Notes under the pieces: generated by a model
The model's input: only the letters and a program-made list of their open reading frames with translations
Databases searched by the model: none
What the model was told of the DNA's origin: nothing
Made by a program: the position numbers and the translations under genes
In this document: positions 9,918 through 22,533 of the stretch, piece after piece
Position numbering within the stretch: position 1 is the first letter of the stretch
Layout of the letters: each line of letters starts with the position of its first letter
From: Globomyces pollinis-pini
Taxonomy: Eukaryota > Chytridiomycota > Chytridiomycetes > Rhizophydiales > Globomycetaceae
Length of the DNA stretch: 64,000 nt
Assembly (NCBI GenBank): GCA_025399215.1
Contig: MU621096.1
Location: 1-64,000, forward strand
Reading direction: 5' to 3'

Positions 9918-12088
9918 CTAATCTTCTAATGTCAACATACCTTTCTCTTTCAATTTCATACAAGCATTGTAAGCATCCAAAAATTGGTCACCATCTTCAA
10001 CATTAAAATTATACAGCACTTCATTCTTCAATCTATCACAATGGGCGTATCCATTACAACGAGCGATTGTGAAAAGAATAGGTAAGAGCTGATGTGGTAC
10101 TTTCAGCGTATTGTGCATATAAGGATCTAGTTTAAATTCTGGTGGCCATTCCGGTGCTTTGTTTTTATTGCATGAGACATCATTGTGTTTTACTAGAGCT
10201 GTGACAAATGATTGAATGTATTTTTTAGGGACCATGTAGATATAATCTCCAAGAGGCTGATTACCTTCTTTACTAGCAACATAGATTCGATTTTGAGGTA
10301 AACTGGACAAAGTGACAATTGATTCTTCAAGAAAATAAAGATCTGGTCGGATAAAAATATACCAATCGTATTCAAAACCATGTTCTTTCTCGTATTTTTT
10401 GACGTGGTTGTAGGCAGATACTTTACGCATATATGAAAACCAATGGCCGGGATTATCATCTCGTTTACAACAACTGCTTTCTTTAATGTTGTCTTCATTG
10501 CAGGATGGTTCTTCCCATGATATATGTTTTGTGCTGGCGTTAAAATGAAGTAATGCTTTTTCATCTGATATGTTTGGATATTTTTTATACATATCTACAC
10601 ATTGATCTTCATTTGAGTTCATAACTTGAAAAAAGTAGTCTGGCTTTTTAGTCAATGATTCCACGTATCGTCTTAATGATTGATGAATGGATTTGGCAGC
10701 AAAACTTCGAGTCGCACCAACAACCATCACTGCTACACGTTCATTCCCACCATTAAATCGACTGATGATTTCTGATTCCATGTTATATAATGTAGTTTTT
10801 TCAGTTGATAGTAAGAAACTGGATGTAACCAATGCGAATAACCCTAGAATGAATCCACCTATAGCCCAATTTCTCACAAACTATCAATTAACAATAGTAA
10901 TCGAGTACCCGAGACTTAGATCCTCCAAGCTGGGATTCGACATCTTGGGATTTCGTCCTTGCATTGTCGCTTACTTCATTTCTTACCGAAATGTAGGATG
11001 TAGGAGGCTTGGCACCACAGGTCATGTACAAGTAAGTTGTTAAAAAGATGATTACACAGCCTGCTGCTGATACTAACCGAAGATTGGTACCAAAGAGAAC
11101 TAAAGATAAAATCAAAAGTATAGAAGTCGACATAGATTGGGCCAGGCATTTAATAACAGCGTCAGCATACTAATATGAATTAAAATTTGCGTGTTCGTGT
11201 AAAATACCTTATATACAGCAGTAATTGCAAGTCCAATTAAAGAGTTACATGCGATTACACCCAATCCCCAACCTGAAAATCCAGCGAAAAAAGATGGTTC
11301 ATTTGATGAAAAGAGTTGCAAACCAACAAAATATAATAGATTAAAGATAAATCCCGATCCGTATAGATATATGTTTAGCGCATGCAATGAAGCTGAACTT
11401 GCTTTACTCAAATGATCATTGAAGCTTCCGCAAAGTGATGAAATAATAGTTGACAGACAGATAAGCACATACTGAATAACTGGGTACGAGGTTGAAGCAT
11501 CACATTCTGAATACTATATGTGTTAATTTACTTGGAGATATTCGATACCTGAGATGTGATGAGTGCCAGTAATTGAATAATGATAGCAATCCATTGTAAT
11601 GTTGTGGTTTCTCGTTTGAATGCCAAGAACAGAATAACTGCAGTAAAGAAAGTTGAACCAGATTTGACTAAATTGATGGTTCCGGGATCAACCAAGCTAC
11701 ATGTTACGAAGAATTCATTTACCTGAACAGGTAAAAAGCTAAATGATTATTGAACAAATACATCAGGGACAATCCAACCATTCCAAGTGAAATCTTTGAA
11801 GGTACTTTATCGTGAAATTCCAATAGAACTGACTTAAAGTGTTGTACATATGGCTAAACTGTTTAACTCCACGACTTTTACCTTTCCAATTTGAGTATCT
11901 AGTGATTGATAATATAGTCCCATTGACAATAATAGTTTAAACATTTCAGACATGGCCAAAGCAGAAGCTCTAGAGAACTCATACCCTTTATCACCATTGG
12001 CAGCCATTTTGTAGATTAACCCAACAGCAACCTGGATAGTCACCAGACCTAGGAACGCAATTAAACCTTTCCCCGTAGTAGCATTCAT
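9918..12088 (-). CDS. nucleotide-sugar transporter fused to a luminal glycosyltransferase-like domain (copy 2)
   Basis: This is a diverged tandem copy of the gene at 5602-7751. Five introns (11854-11881, 11697-11722, 11514-11548, 11170-11207, 10881-10908; 26-38 nt) sit at the same places and phases as in copy 1, and exons 3 and 4 have identical lengths (148 and 306 nt). The product is 671 aa: transporter region, extra span (WAIGGFILGLFALVTSSFLL), then the soluble domain with KESSCCKRDDNPGHW and DWYIFIRPDLYFLEE. Neither copy has an ATG near the span, while a TAG lies just upstream in both and is the 3' splice site. That makes two independent genes a poor reading. The first ATG is 12088; a longer frame would need TTG. 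Direct coupling of donor import to transfer is inference. Confidence 0.82.
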
Positions 12089-12391
12089 TTTCAATCAGTA
12101 AGGAATAGAAGATTTTTTAAACTGCTATGTTTGTTTAAATACCTAATCAATCAACCTTACATTGTGTTGACACTATGAACATAAATATTGACATTCAATT
12201 CCATAAATATTGGCATTGATAATCTAATCAACAAGCAAGTAACAAAACTAGTGCATAGTGTAGGTGTAACGGTTGTCCCAAAGTGTTTGTGTCCTTGTAC
12301 ACATGTTTGTAAAATAGAAAATGAAAAAACTATCCTAAATAACTTTTTTATTTCACAGTGCATTTAAAGATTAAAGATTTCGCCGTCAAAA

Positions 12392-13438
12392 CTATTTGAA
12401 GTGAGAAAATGGAGTCAAATCTAGTGATTTGCATTCACCATATAGTAAAAGTTCTGTCATTAGCTTAGCCGTTCCAGGAGCCAATAAGATACCCCAAACA
12501 CCATGACCAGACGCTACATGCAAACAATCGGTCACCTTTGATAGAATTGGGTGGTCAGCAAAAGGAACATAACACGCTTGAGATTTTGTTATAGCTAATC
12601 CTTTTGTAACTGTAGAAACAGAATCAACAAAACCTTTTAATTCTTGGATAATGTCATTATTAATTGAAATTTGATTTGAAGTTTCGGGAAGTGAGGACTT
12701 GTCTACAAACCCCACATCACCACAAACATAAATCTCATCCATTCGAGGGTATATTTCCACTTCCTTTCTTGATATAGAAATCTCTCCAAAAATAGCAACA
12801 GGATCCAAAGGAAGATCTTTTGATACTTTAACAATAATGGAGTGAACTTTTTCACTACATATATCAATTTCTTTAAGCAAAGTTGGGGTCCAAGGCCCGG
12901 CAGTACAGACAATTTTATCAAACTCTAAAACCTCCATACTTTCTAGTGTCAATTCTCTCTGACTAATTTTGACAACTTTTGCTTTTAAAAACGAGAAACC
13001 TTCGAATTGTGAAGCCAAATTAAACATCTTTTGTGTAAATTGATATGGTTTGATCAAGGCACAATCTTCCTGTTGGCCAATAATTGAGTGTCTCTCAATG
13101 CATTCAGAGTTTAAAAAGTTTGTATCTAATCGAACAGTTTGAGACTTTTGATTTCCAAATCCAACTGACATAGTTTTAACGAATTGAAAGCTATAGGAAT
13201 CTCCAAATTTGGATGCCAATTCTATATGTTCATCAAAAGAAAGTTGAGCAAGCTTTAAAGCTGGACCATTATGCCAATTTCTAGCTAAGAATCCACCAGC
13301 ATTTCCACTTGCCCCACCAGCAATTTCTGAAGCTTCGATCAATACAATTGAAATGTTAGAGAGTGACTTTGATTCCTTTAGTAAATAGTATGCTAAAGAA
13401 GTACCGATTACTCCCCCTCCAATAATTGCAATTTTCAT
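12392..13438 (-). CDS. FAD-dependent oxidoreductase of the DAO family (TDA3-like)
   Basis: A single exon encodes 348 aa from the ATG at 13438. The N-terminus is a textbook Rossmann FAD-binding turn (MKIAIIGGGVIGTSLAYYL), followed by an acidic dinucleotide ligand (VVLIEAS-type) and SGNAGGFLA. A second glycine-rich segment near the C-terminus (HVASGHGVWGILLAPGTAKL) is typical of D-amino-acid-oxidase-fold enzymes. The best match I recall is the fungal Tda3-type group; the substrate is unknown. A second in-frame ATG at 13477 would add 13 residues, but it overlaps the start codon of the divergent gene on the other strand, so 13438 is preferred. There is no targeting sequence from that start. Confidence 0.8.
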   Translation of the reverse strand: MKIAIIGGGVIGTSLAYYLLKESKSLSNISIVLIEASEIAGGASGNAGGFLARNWHNGPALKLAQLSFDEHIELASKFGDSYSFQFVKTMSVGFGNQKSQTVRLDTNFLNSECIERHSIIGQQEDCALIKPYQFTQKMFNLASQFEGFSFLKAKVVKISQRELTLESMEVLEFDKIVCTAGPWTPTLLKEIDICSEKVHSIIVKVSKDLPLDPVAIFGEISISRKEVEIYPRMDEIYVCGDVGFVDKSSLPETSNQISINNDIIQELKGFVDSVSTVTKGLAITKSQACYVPFADHPILSKVTDCLHVASGHGVWGILLAPGTAKLMTELLLYGECKSLDLTPFSHFK

Positions 13439-13475
13439 TGGTAAGATTTCATTCAATTCTTTTCTTTTTAAATCC
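13439..13475. promoter_or_regulatory. 37-bp divergent gap, probable bidirectional promoter
   Basis: Only 37 bp separate the chosen start codons of the minus-strand FAD oxidoreductase (13438) and the plus-strand DUF952 gene (13476). The two transcripts must overlap in their 5' ends or have extremely short leaders. The CATG at 13475-13478 offers an ATG on both strands. No TATA or other motif is recognisable. Confidence 0.35.
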
Positions 13476-13872
13476 ATGTCCAAGTTGTACAAAGTATTGA
13501 CACAACAGGAATTCAAACAAATTTCAGAAACAAAAGAAACAGCATGGACAGGAACAGAGTTGGACAAGAAAGACGGGTAACTAGAACCTTACTCAACGTA
13601 GTTTTATTCACCTTTCAACAAAGTCTCAAGCTGTTGGAGTCATGAATCGATTCTTTAGTCAGTATGATGTTGCTTATGTTTATTGCTTGAATTTGGCTGA
13701 TATTGACCATCTAATAAAATGGGAACCTCCAATACTACCGGGAACTAAACAGTTGGAAAAGATGGATCATTCAGACTTGTTTCCTCATGCTTATGGAACC
13801 TTGGATATGTCGGATTTATCAAATATTATCATTCACAATAAAGTGGGGAGTTCATTTCCTGATTTACCATAA
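13476..13872 (+). CDS. DUF952 family protein, 123 aa
   Basis: A 25-nt intron (13577-13601) splits a glycine codon and joins two exons in frame. The product has the DUF952 signature: an N-terminal KLYKVLTQQEF start, DGFIHLSTKSQ across the splice, and LFPHAYGTLD near the end. The family occurs widely in bacteria and some fungi as a small single-domain protein of unknown biochemical role. Its length is normal and it has no signal peptide. It converges with the mitochondrial L2 gene, 95 bp between stops. Confidence 0.85.
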
Positions 13873-13967
13873 TCGTGTTGTTCATACTGAAAGGGTTTAA
13901 TTGTTTAATGTGCTCTTTATGGTTTAATGGTAGTTTATTAGAACAAGCAACAGGTTAGTAACAGGGA

Positions 13968-15243
13968 TTAGTCATTCTTTGCCTAAAGGAGTTAATGTAT
14001 ACATAATACCTTCCATCGAGGGGTGATGACATACCACTTGTTTCTTTTGACGGTCTTTGGACCTTTGGTAAGCCAACCCCAAGGAGATCTGGCAGCCTTA
14101 CCACCTTTACTCTTTCCTCCACCTCCGTGAGGATGATCCACTGGACTCATGGCAATACCTCGAACAGACGGTCTCCAACCTTTACGACGTCGTCCTCCGG
14201 CTTTACCCCAATTACGGAGTTTGTGAGTTTCATTTGCCACGACACCGATGGTAGCGCAAGCTTTTCCTGGCACTAAATATGTTAATATAACGATTTAGAA
14301 CCCATTCTAACTTCTCCAGAGCTCAGTCTCAATTGAGTATAACCGTTGGCAGTATTGGAAATGATTTGTGCACTTGTTCCAGCAGCACGACACATACTAG
14401 TGGTTAAATATGAAAATTTTACACAGCTCTTCCACCAGGCTTTAAAGCAATACAATGAACTACAGTACCCACAGGGATATCATAAAGTGGTAAGCAACTT
14501 CCAGGTTGTACTATTTGAGACTTTGGTAAGTCTAATTGTCCTGGTATAGGTTTAGGGATACCAGCTGGATAAGTATAAATAATTTGTCCAATTTCAACAT
14601 CTTGGCAACGAATTATGTAAGAAAATTCATTAGTAGATAAATTTCTTAATAATATTAGTTCACCTAAATATATAAACTCCTATGCTCCAATAATTTACCA
14701 GAACGATTTGGATCGTATTCATATCTAACAACTTGATATTCACCTGCCCAAGTTAAAACAACTTGAAATACCTGGTGTTTGTCTGTGGAAATCGATAATT
14801 CGAACCCGTTTTTTATGACCTCCTCCTCGATGTCTAACTGTGATTTTTCCATGACAATTTCTACCACCAGTTGAACGTTTACCATACGATAGACGTTTAA
14901 CTGGGGAACCTTTCCAAAGATGAAAACGAGTAGCATGACGACGATTTGTTAAACCAGGAGAGTTTCCATAAGAAGTTCCCTTATAAATCTTCATATTTCC
15001 GACAATCTTCCAAAATTTGTTTTCCATTTGAGGTTGATGAACCCGAGGTTCTAAACCCATTGCTTTACGATACCGGATACTAAAGATGAACAAGAAAGAC
15101 GATACTCTAACAATTAGATACAAATCATTACCAGCAATGACTTTCCGGAAAGCTTTTGTATCAGTTTTCCTGTACGTTTTGAGTCTGATTTGGTTTGCGA
15201 ATGATGATTGGATTAAAAAGCTTTTGGGTTGTAGTCGAATCAT
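13968..15243 (-). CDS. RML2: mitochondrial large-subunit ribosomal protein uL2m
   Basis: At least five introns (14744-14771, 14664-14698, 14397-14422, 14273-14301, 13983-14009; 26-35 nt) must be removed to read a complete L2. Recognisable parts, in order, are [40 protein letters not shown], and the peptidyl-transferase-region loop [16 protein letters not shown], which keeps the key histidine. The basic N-terminal extension looks like a mitochondrial targeting peptide, and bacterial-type L2 residues show that this is the organelle protein. It binds 23S-type rRNA and helps form the peptidyl-transferase centre. A further intron in the presequence (perhaps 42 nt, near 15074-15115) cannot be decided because the frame stays open without it. 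Confidence 0.9.
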
Positions 15244-15561
15244 GAAAAAAAAATTATTTCAAACCTTCCAAAGGAGACGTGATTGACATCTGAAAGAGAA
15301 AAGGGAAACTAGAGACTAAGTGAAGAGTTTATTACGAGAGACTGACTGACGAGTGTATTACTAGAGACTAACTGAAGAGTGTATTACTAGAGACTGACTG
15401 ATATCGTATACTACAATGGAGTTTATTGGAGATTTATTGGTCAAAGACTGTGTATCTAAAGGTTCCTTATCGTGCTAATCATAGTCGCTATATACATCCC
15501 AGTTGCAAATACTGTACTCTTTCGTCACTCACTATAGGATTTAACCGTGAAAATTATAGAT
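15244..15561. other. divergent intergenic region with minisatellite
   Basis: It lies between the divergent starts of the L2 and BSP genes and should carry both promoters. A 26-bp tandem repeat (15311-15402) occupies its centre and is listed separately. Nothing else is recognised. Confidence 0.5.
15311..15402. repeat. 26-bp tandem repeat, about 3.5 copies
   Basis: Units at 15311-15336, 15337-15362 and 15363-15388 plus a partial unit to 15402 share the pattern AGAGACTRASTGA followed by GAGTKTATTAC. Units differ at a few positions. There are no unique spacers, so this is a minisatellite and not a CRISPR-like array. Confidence 0.85.
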
Positions 15562-16875
15562 ATGGATGACATTTGCTCATTCCACCACACAAACATCTCC
15601 ATATCAAAACAATATTTACGTGATACTTTTGATAACCTGGGATTTGATGAGTGTATCTCCGAATTAAAAGGTACACTCTTTGACTTTTAAACTTTTCAGG
15701 TAGCCTTAAATCTTTCTAATTCATCCCAGGTTTAATTTATCTAATGTCTTATTCAAAAGGTGTAGTGGTTTGTATTTATGTATAGGGATAATAACTCATA
15801 TCATCGTCCTTTCTTCTCTACCAAAAGATTGTGATGACAATATAAAGTCCGGTATAGCAGATTGGATTCGTATCAAATGTGAACTGGTAAGGATTTGATA
15901 CATGCTAAATTATATTTAGATACCAAAACATTGGTCAAATACACCAGGAACAAATTGGGATGTTGGATACGAGAAAACTGCTTATTTTTTAGATTGGATT
16001 GAATCAAATTACAATATTCCATTAACCACATTTTTAAAAGAATATTTAGACTCTGGAACTTGGGACAAATCAATTATTGAAGCCAAACTTGGTACGAAAT
16101 TGGAAGTCTTATGGGAACATTACAAAAAAGGTCAAAAAAATATCATGATTCCAATAAGATCACATTGGCCCAATATTAAAGTTACGTTTAAACTTTCTGA
16201 AGCATCAAAAAGTACCTTTGAAAAGCTTTGCTCTGAATCTGATGCTGTAAGTTATTTGACCCAACTTCTTGAAGAAACTTTGATCCAATTATACAAAGTT
16301 CCTGACCATTCACCTGTTTGGATTCGAAACTTAACTTGGTTTTGTGAATCTATGGATGGTGTTGCTCATACTAATGGTGATCGGTATGATAAGGAAATTC
16401 ATTTATCTCATGAATATTTGCAAAAATATATGTCCAATCATACTATAGAACAAAGTAAAAATGAATTGGAAGGTAATTTTGAAATTCTTGTATGGTTTAC
16501 CTTTAGGTGTAATGAGACATGAACTGGTTCATGTAATTCAGCACAATGGTATTAAATGTTTTGTTTCATAATATAGGAAAACGAACTCTGCCAGGTGGAT
16601 TGGTGGAAGGAATCGCTGATTATATCAGGATCCGTTCGGGTTGTATTGCACCTCATTGGCAGCGTAAAAAGGGTGGGAGTTGGACCAACGGTTATTCTAC
16701 TACTGGTTATTTTCTAGAGTGGATCGAAGATTGTCCACCTTTCGCTTGTAACAATTTTGTTACCAAGTTGAATGCCTCTCTTGAAAATTCCGGATGGAAA
16801 GACGAATTATTTGAAAATTTGATTGGTTCTAGAATAGATGCTGCATGGGATAGATATCAGAATTCATTTGAATAA
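15562..16875 (+). CDS. two-domain basic-secretory-protein (BSP) family peptidase
   Basis: Five introns (15671-15729, 15760-15785, 15887-15919, 16473-16506, 16549-16576) give 377 aa. The C-terminal part is a full BSP domain (the plant and fungal family annotated as putative metallopeptidase), with the zinc motif VMRHELVHVIQH, then GGLVEGIADYIR and the C-terminal FLEWIED...AAWDRY helix region. The N-terminal third is an older copy of the same domain: SGIADWIR, FLDWIESNY and VLWEHYK match the second copy, but the HExxH site is absent and the domain's start is truncated. No signal peptide is present, unusual for this family and consistent with a lost 5' end. The N-terminal copy should be catalytically dead and the second may be active. 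The 59-nt first intron is among the longest here. Confidence 0.82.
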
Positions 16876-17069
16876 ACGTATAGTTTAACGTGATGACATT
16901 GGGTTTGGACAAATCCTAGATCATCATCAGTTCAATGATCTTTTAATGAGTTCACGTAACATTGATCATCAATAATGAGTCTATTCCAGATATTTGTCCA
17001 AGATATCTTTGTACAGATTGAATTCTGTTCGTCCGATTCAACGACCATCCATTTTTTTTCCTTTTAAAA

Positions 17070-19249
<2,180 letters not shown>

Positions 19250-20147
19250 ATGAGATTGTTGGCTGAATCAAAGAATAATTTGCTTGTTATTCTCATTGGA
19301 ATATTAGCTTTCACTTCAACAATGACGATGCTGATGTTGGTTCAATATCCAAGTACCACAATAATTGAAAGTGATCAAAATCAAGAGAGACACAGTCTTC
19401 AAAAACCATTTTATTTAGGATTCGATCACATTTTTATCATTTCAACGGGGGGAAATAGTAGGAGATATCGATTCATGAAAGCACAATTTGAAGCAATGAG
19501 AGCCAATTTCACCCTTTTTCAAGCATATACTGATGATAATCAAGCTAGAATTCAAGAGTTTATGAAAACTTTCCCTGATTTTAAAGAAACAGAATCCTCC
19601 AATGTTAAACGGTCACATTTTGGTGCTTATCATGCAGCACTACAAGCTGGATACAATAATGTATTGATTATGGAGGATGATGTGGATTTTGATTTTGCTG
19701 CTTCATCCTTGGTATGCCCCTTTATCTTCTGATAATTAGATTCCTGCCGCCATCTCACAATTACCATTAAAAGAATGGGACTATTTGGGACTATTTTTTA
19801 ATCTTGAGGGATCTCCAGTTGAAGAAAAGTTGTCTAACGCAACAAACAACCTTTACAAAATGAAACTGAAACAACCATTATGGATTGGTGGTGTTGCGTA
19901 TGCTTTAACGAAAAAAGCAATGAAGCATCTATTGAAAGAGGGGATTTCTAATGGATTGCCTGGAGATGTGACTGTGCGAGACTACATAATGACTGGTGCT
20001 TTCAACGGATTTGTTGTAAATCCATTAATGGTGGATCATTTGGGACACTCTGCTGAGTTTCCTTCCCAGAGACAGAATATGGGCGGTTACCCTCCTTACA
20101 AGTCCAGACTTGCTAACTCTATCTTTGAGGCATTAAGAACCGAATAA
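19250..20147 (+). CDS. GT25-like glycosyltransferase, type II membrane protein (copy A)
   Basis: A 28-nt intron (19712-19739) joins two exons into 289 aa. A signal-anchor span lies at about residues 10-31. The luminal domain opens with FYLGFDHIFIIST and carries the metal-binding acidic motif VLIMEDDVDFDF, as in GT25 (LPS and collagen galactosyltransferase) enzymes. Further conserved parts include PLWIGGVAYALTKKAM, SNGLPGDVT and VDHLGHSAEFPSQ. A clear paralogue with the intron at the same place lies at 60972-61974 on the other strand. The acceptor is unknown; given the fold, transfer of a hexose in the Golgi is likely. Confidence 0.8.
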
Positions 20148-20289
20148 TATACTCAATAAACACCACTTTTTAGAACCCACTTTCGCTCTCCTTCACATTT
20201 CAGATCTTAATATCCATAGTATGAAAATTATATTGATACGATTCAGAACAATAAATGTCGTGTTGCACAGATAATCCTTAAAACACCAC

Positions 20290-22212
20290 CTATTTATAAA
20301 CTTTTGTCGCTTGGTCTTCCTTGACATGATCTAATGTTAAATAGTTAAAACTTACGAACTTGACCAATCGTCAATTGACCATAAACCATTGCTACAATAC
20401 CTCCCAATAAAATAATCCCAGATCCAGAAATCACAGCAAGCGGATATTGATTATAATTCTTTTGATATAATAAGATTCCGAGAACAATATTGACAATTGC
20501 AAAGAGAGTAACAGCTCTGCCTAACCACCAGTGCACTTGATCCCACCATGGTGTTGACGTACGCGTTTCGATAAACAATTTATCACACACTATACCAAGT
20601 ACAATTTGAATCAATAAAAGGATAGTTACGACCAAACCTAAAATCTGCGAAAATAAGAAATGAATTTAATTTACTGGATGCAGAGATGTAGCCGTTTCGA
20701 AATGCGGTGCTGATTTGTACAGAAATATAAAAGCAATTCCGGTTAATGATCCTATACCAACTCCGACAACCATGAACAAACCATGCAACCTTAACCACCA
20801 AATACCCAATTCATCCTTCAAATATCTCGCAATGAAAATTCTACACGGTTAGTACGTACTTGATAGATTAAAAAGTTTGTGTCTTGTTTAATCGCAGAAA
20901 TAATGAAACACTTACCCAATAAATGGACAAAGTAACCAGGCAAAAATCATCACGTAAGCGTGTAATATTACAACCGTTTGATAATCTTCAGTATAAAATA
21001 TACTTCCAGCAGAGTCAACAGATACGGTTTGGGTGTTGTTCTTGCCAGAATCAGAGCCAGTTGATTTGAAGGAAGGTTTTGGTTTTGTGAAATCTAAGCT
21101 TAATCGACCTTTGTTTGCAGGCAAATGTTTTGTAACTCGAACACTTGAGGGTTCTCCATTTAATGGTTCGTCACCATAGGCATATATAAAGCTGCCTAGC
21201 GTATCTTTAATAATTTTCCAATCTGGAGAATCTGCAGGCCTAGTGATAGTGAATGCAATATTTGCCCAAGGTTCTTTTGGCACATCTAATTCAGTTAAAA
21301 GTTTGGACGTTTGCTTTGGGTTGTATGTTGGTGGAGCATATGATTTGGCACCAATATTATCAGTAGCTACGACTGAACCGGCAGCATTTTTGTACCCTGT
21401 TAAATAATATGTCGCTTCACTCATTGTTAACTTCCCAGGGATACCTACGGCTAGTCCGGCACCAATAGACACCCAACTAACTGTCAGATACATACAATTC
21501 ATACCCTTTAGCCGCACATTGAACATTAACTACAATCTGACCGTCTGCTGCAGCATATCCATCTATTTTAAGTTTGTTTGCAATGAGAGCAGATCCGACT
21601 GGTGGGGCATTAGCTGGTGCTGGAGCATCCTTCAGTTTCGACAAAACTACAGACAAGGTTCCTTTATTACCAGGCTGATGTTTATTAACCTTGACGCTGG
21701 CAGGATCAGCACCAGTAAGCAATTCGTCACCAAAAGCATAGATAAGATTCGACACCGAATCCTTTCCAATCTTCCAATCAACAGTGTCAGCGGGCCTTGA
21801 AATTGTAAAAGCAATATTTGCCCATGATTCTTTTGTACCATCGAATGTTGTAAGTAGTTTTGAAGTTTGCTTTGGGTTATATGTTGGTGGAGCATAGGTT
21901 TTTGCACCAATATTATCAGTAGCTACTACTGAACCAGCAGCACTAGTATAACCGACTAAATAGTACGTTGCATCACTCATTGTCGCGCCAGCTCCAATGG
22001 AAACCCAACTAATATAATTTAGACAAATTCCACATACCCTTTTGCTGAACTTTGAATACTGATAACCACTTGCCCGTCAGTAGTTGCATATCCGTCAATT
22101 TTTAATTTATTTGGTACCAAACCAGAATTGGATTGACAATTACATACTAAAGGTGAATTACAAAACACATACGTTGCAGTAATGCTGCTGTCCAAAGTCC
22201 AATAAACATCAT
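20290..22212 (-). CDS. secreted tandem-DOMON plus cytochrome b561 membrane protein
   Basis: Six introns (22147-22172, 22009-22037, 21477-21504, 20841-20915, 20645-20674, 20331-20355) give 569 aa. A signal peptide (MMFIGLWTAALLQ) precedes two DOMON domains that share GWVSIGAGATMS-type openings, SVVATDNIGAK and APPTYNPKQTSKLL, clearly an internal duplication with an intron at the same spot in both. The C-terminal third is a cytochrome b561 / ferric reductase membrane core with its haem histidines in ILHAYVM, RLHGLFM, SLHP and QVHWWLGR. Such proteins pass electrons across membranes, with the DOMON part binding haem or sugar outside the cell. The 75-nt intron is an outlier. The last intron is supported mainly by its GT/AG ends and size. 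Confidence 0.85.
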
Positions 22213-22533
22213 CAAAGTCTATTATTTATCAACTAAATCAAAAAGAAGCTTCACTATCCCGTTTTGGTTCACACAAGACCCGATTCGAACTGAACGTTTC
22301 AGGAACTGGGAATGAAAACCAGCATATTTTCATCTTGCACATAGCAATATCATCAAGGACAAAAACTTGAAAGCATCATTTCAAGCGCGTCTTGACAGAT
22401 TTAGGATATTAAAAAACGTTAAAGATGAAAGAATAGTCAAACACAGATGAAACATGAAATTTAATATCAGATGAAATATGTTATAGTTATATTCTTAGAT
22501 TTATAAAGTAATACATAAAGTTAATGCCTCCAA
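22213..22533. other. intergenic, 321 bp
   Basis: It lies between the start of the DOMON-b561 gene and the stop of the NLE1-type gene, both on the minus strand. It should contain the DOMON-b561 promoter. No gene or repeat is visible. Confidence 0.5.

Noticed and set aside
15311..15402. CRISPR-like array
   Set aside because: The 26-bp units abut with no unique spacers and the genome is eukaryotic.
22270..22300. Reverse-strand GTTCGAATC, a possible tRNA B box
   Set aside because: The flanking bases do not pair as a T stem and no cloverleaf forms.
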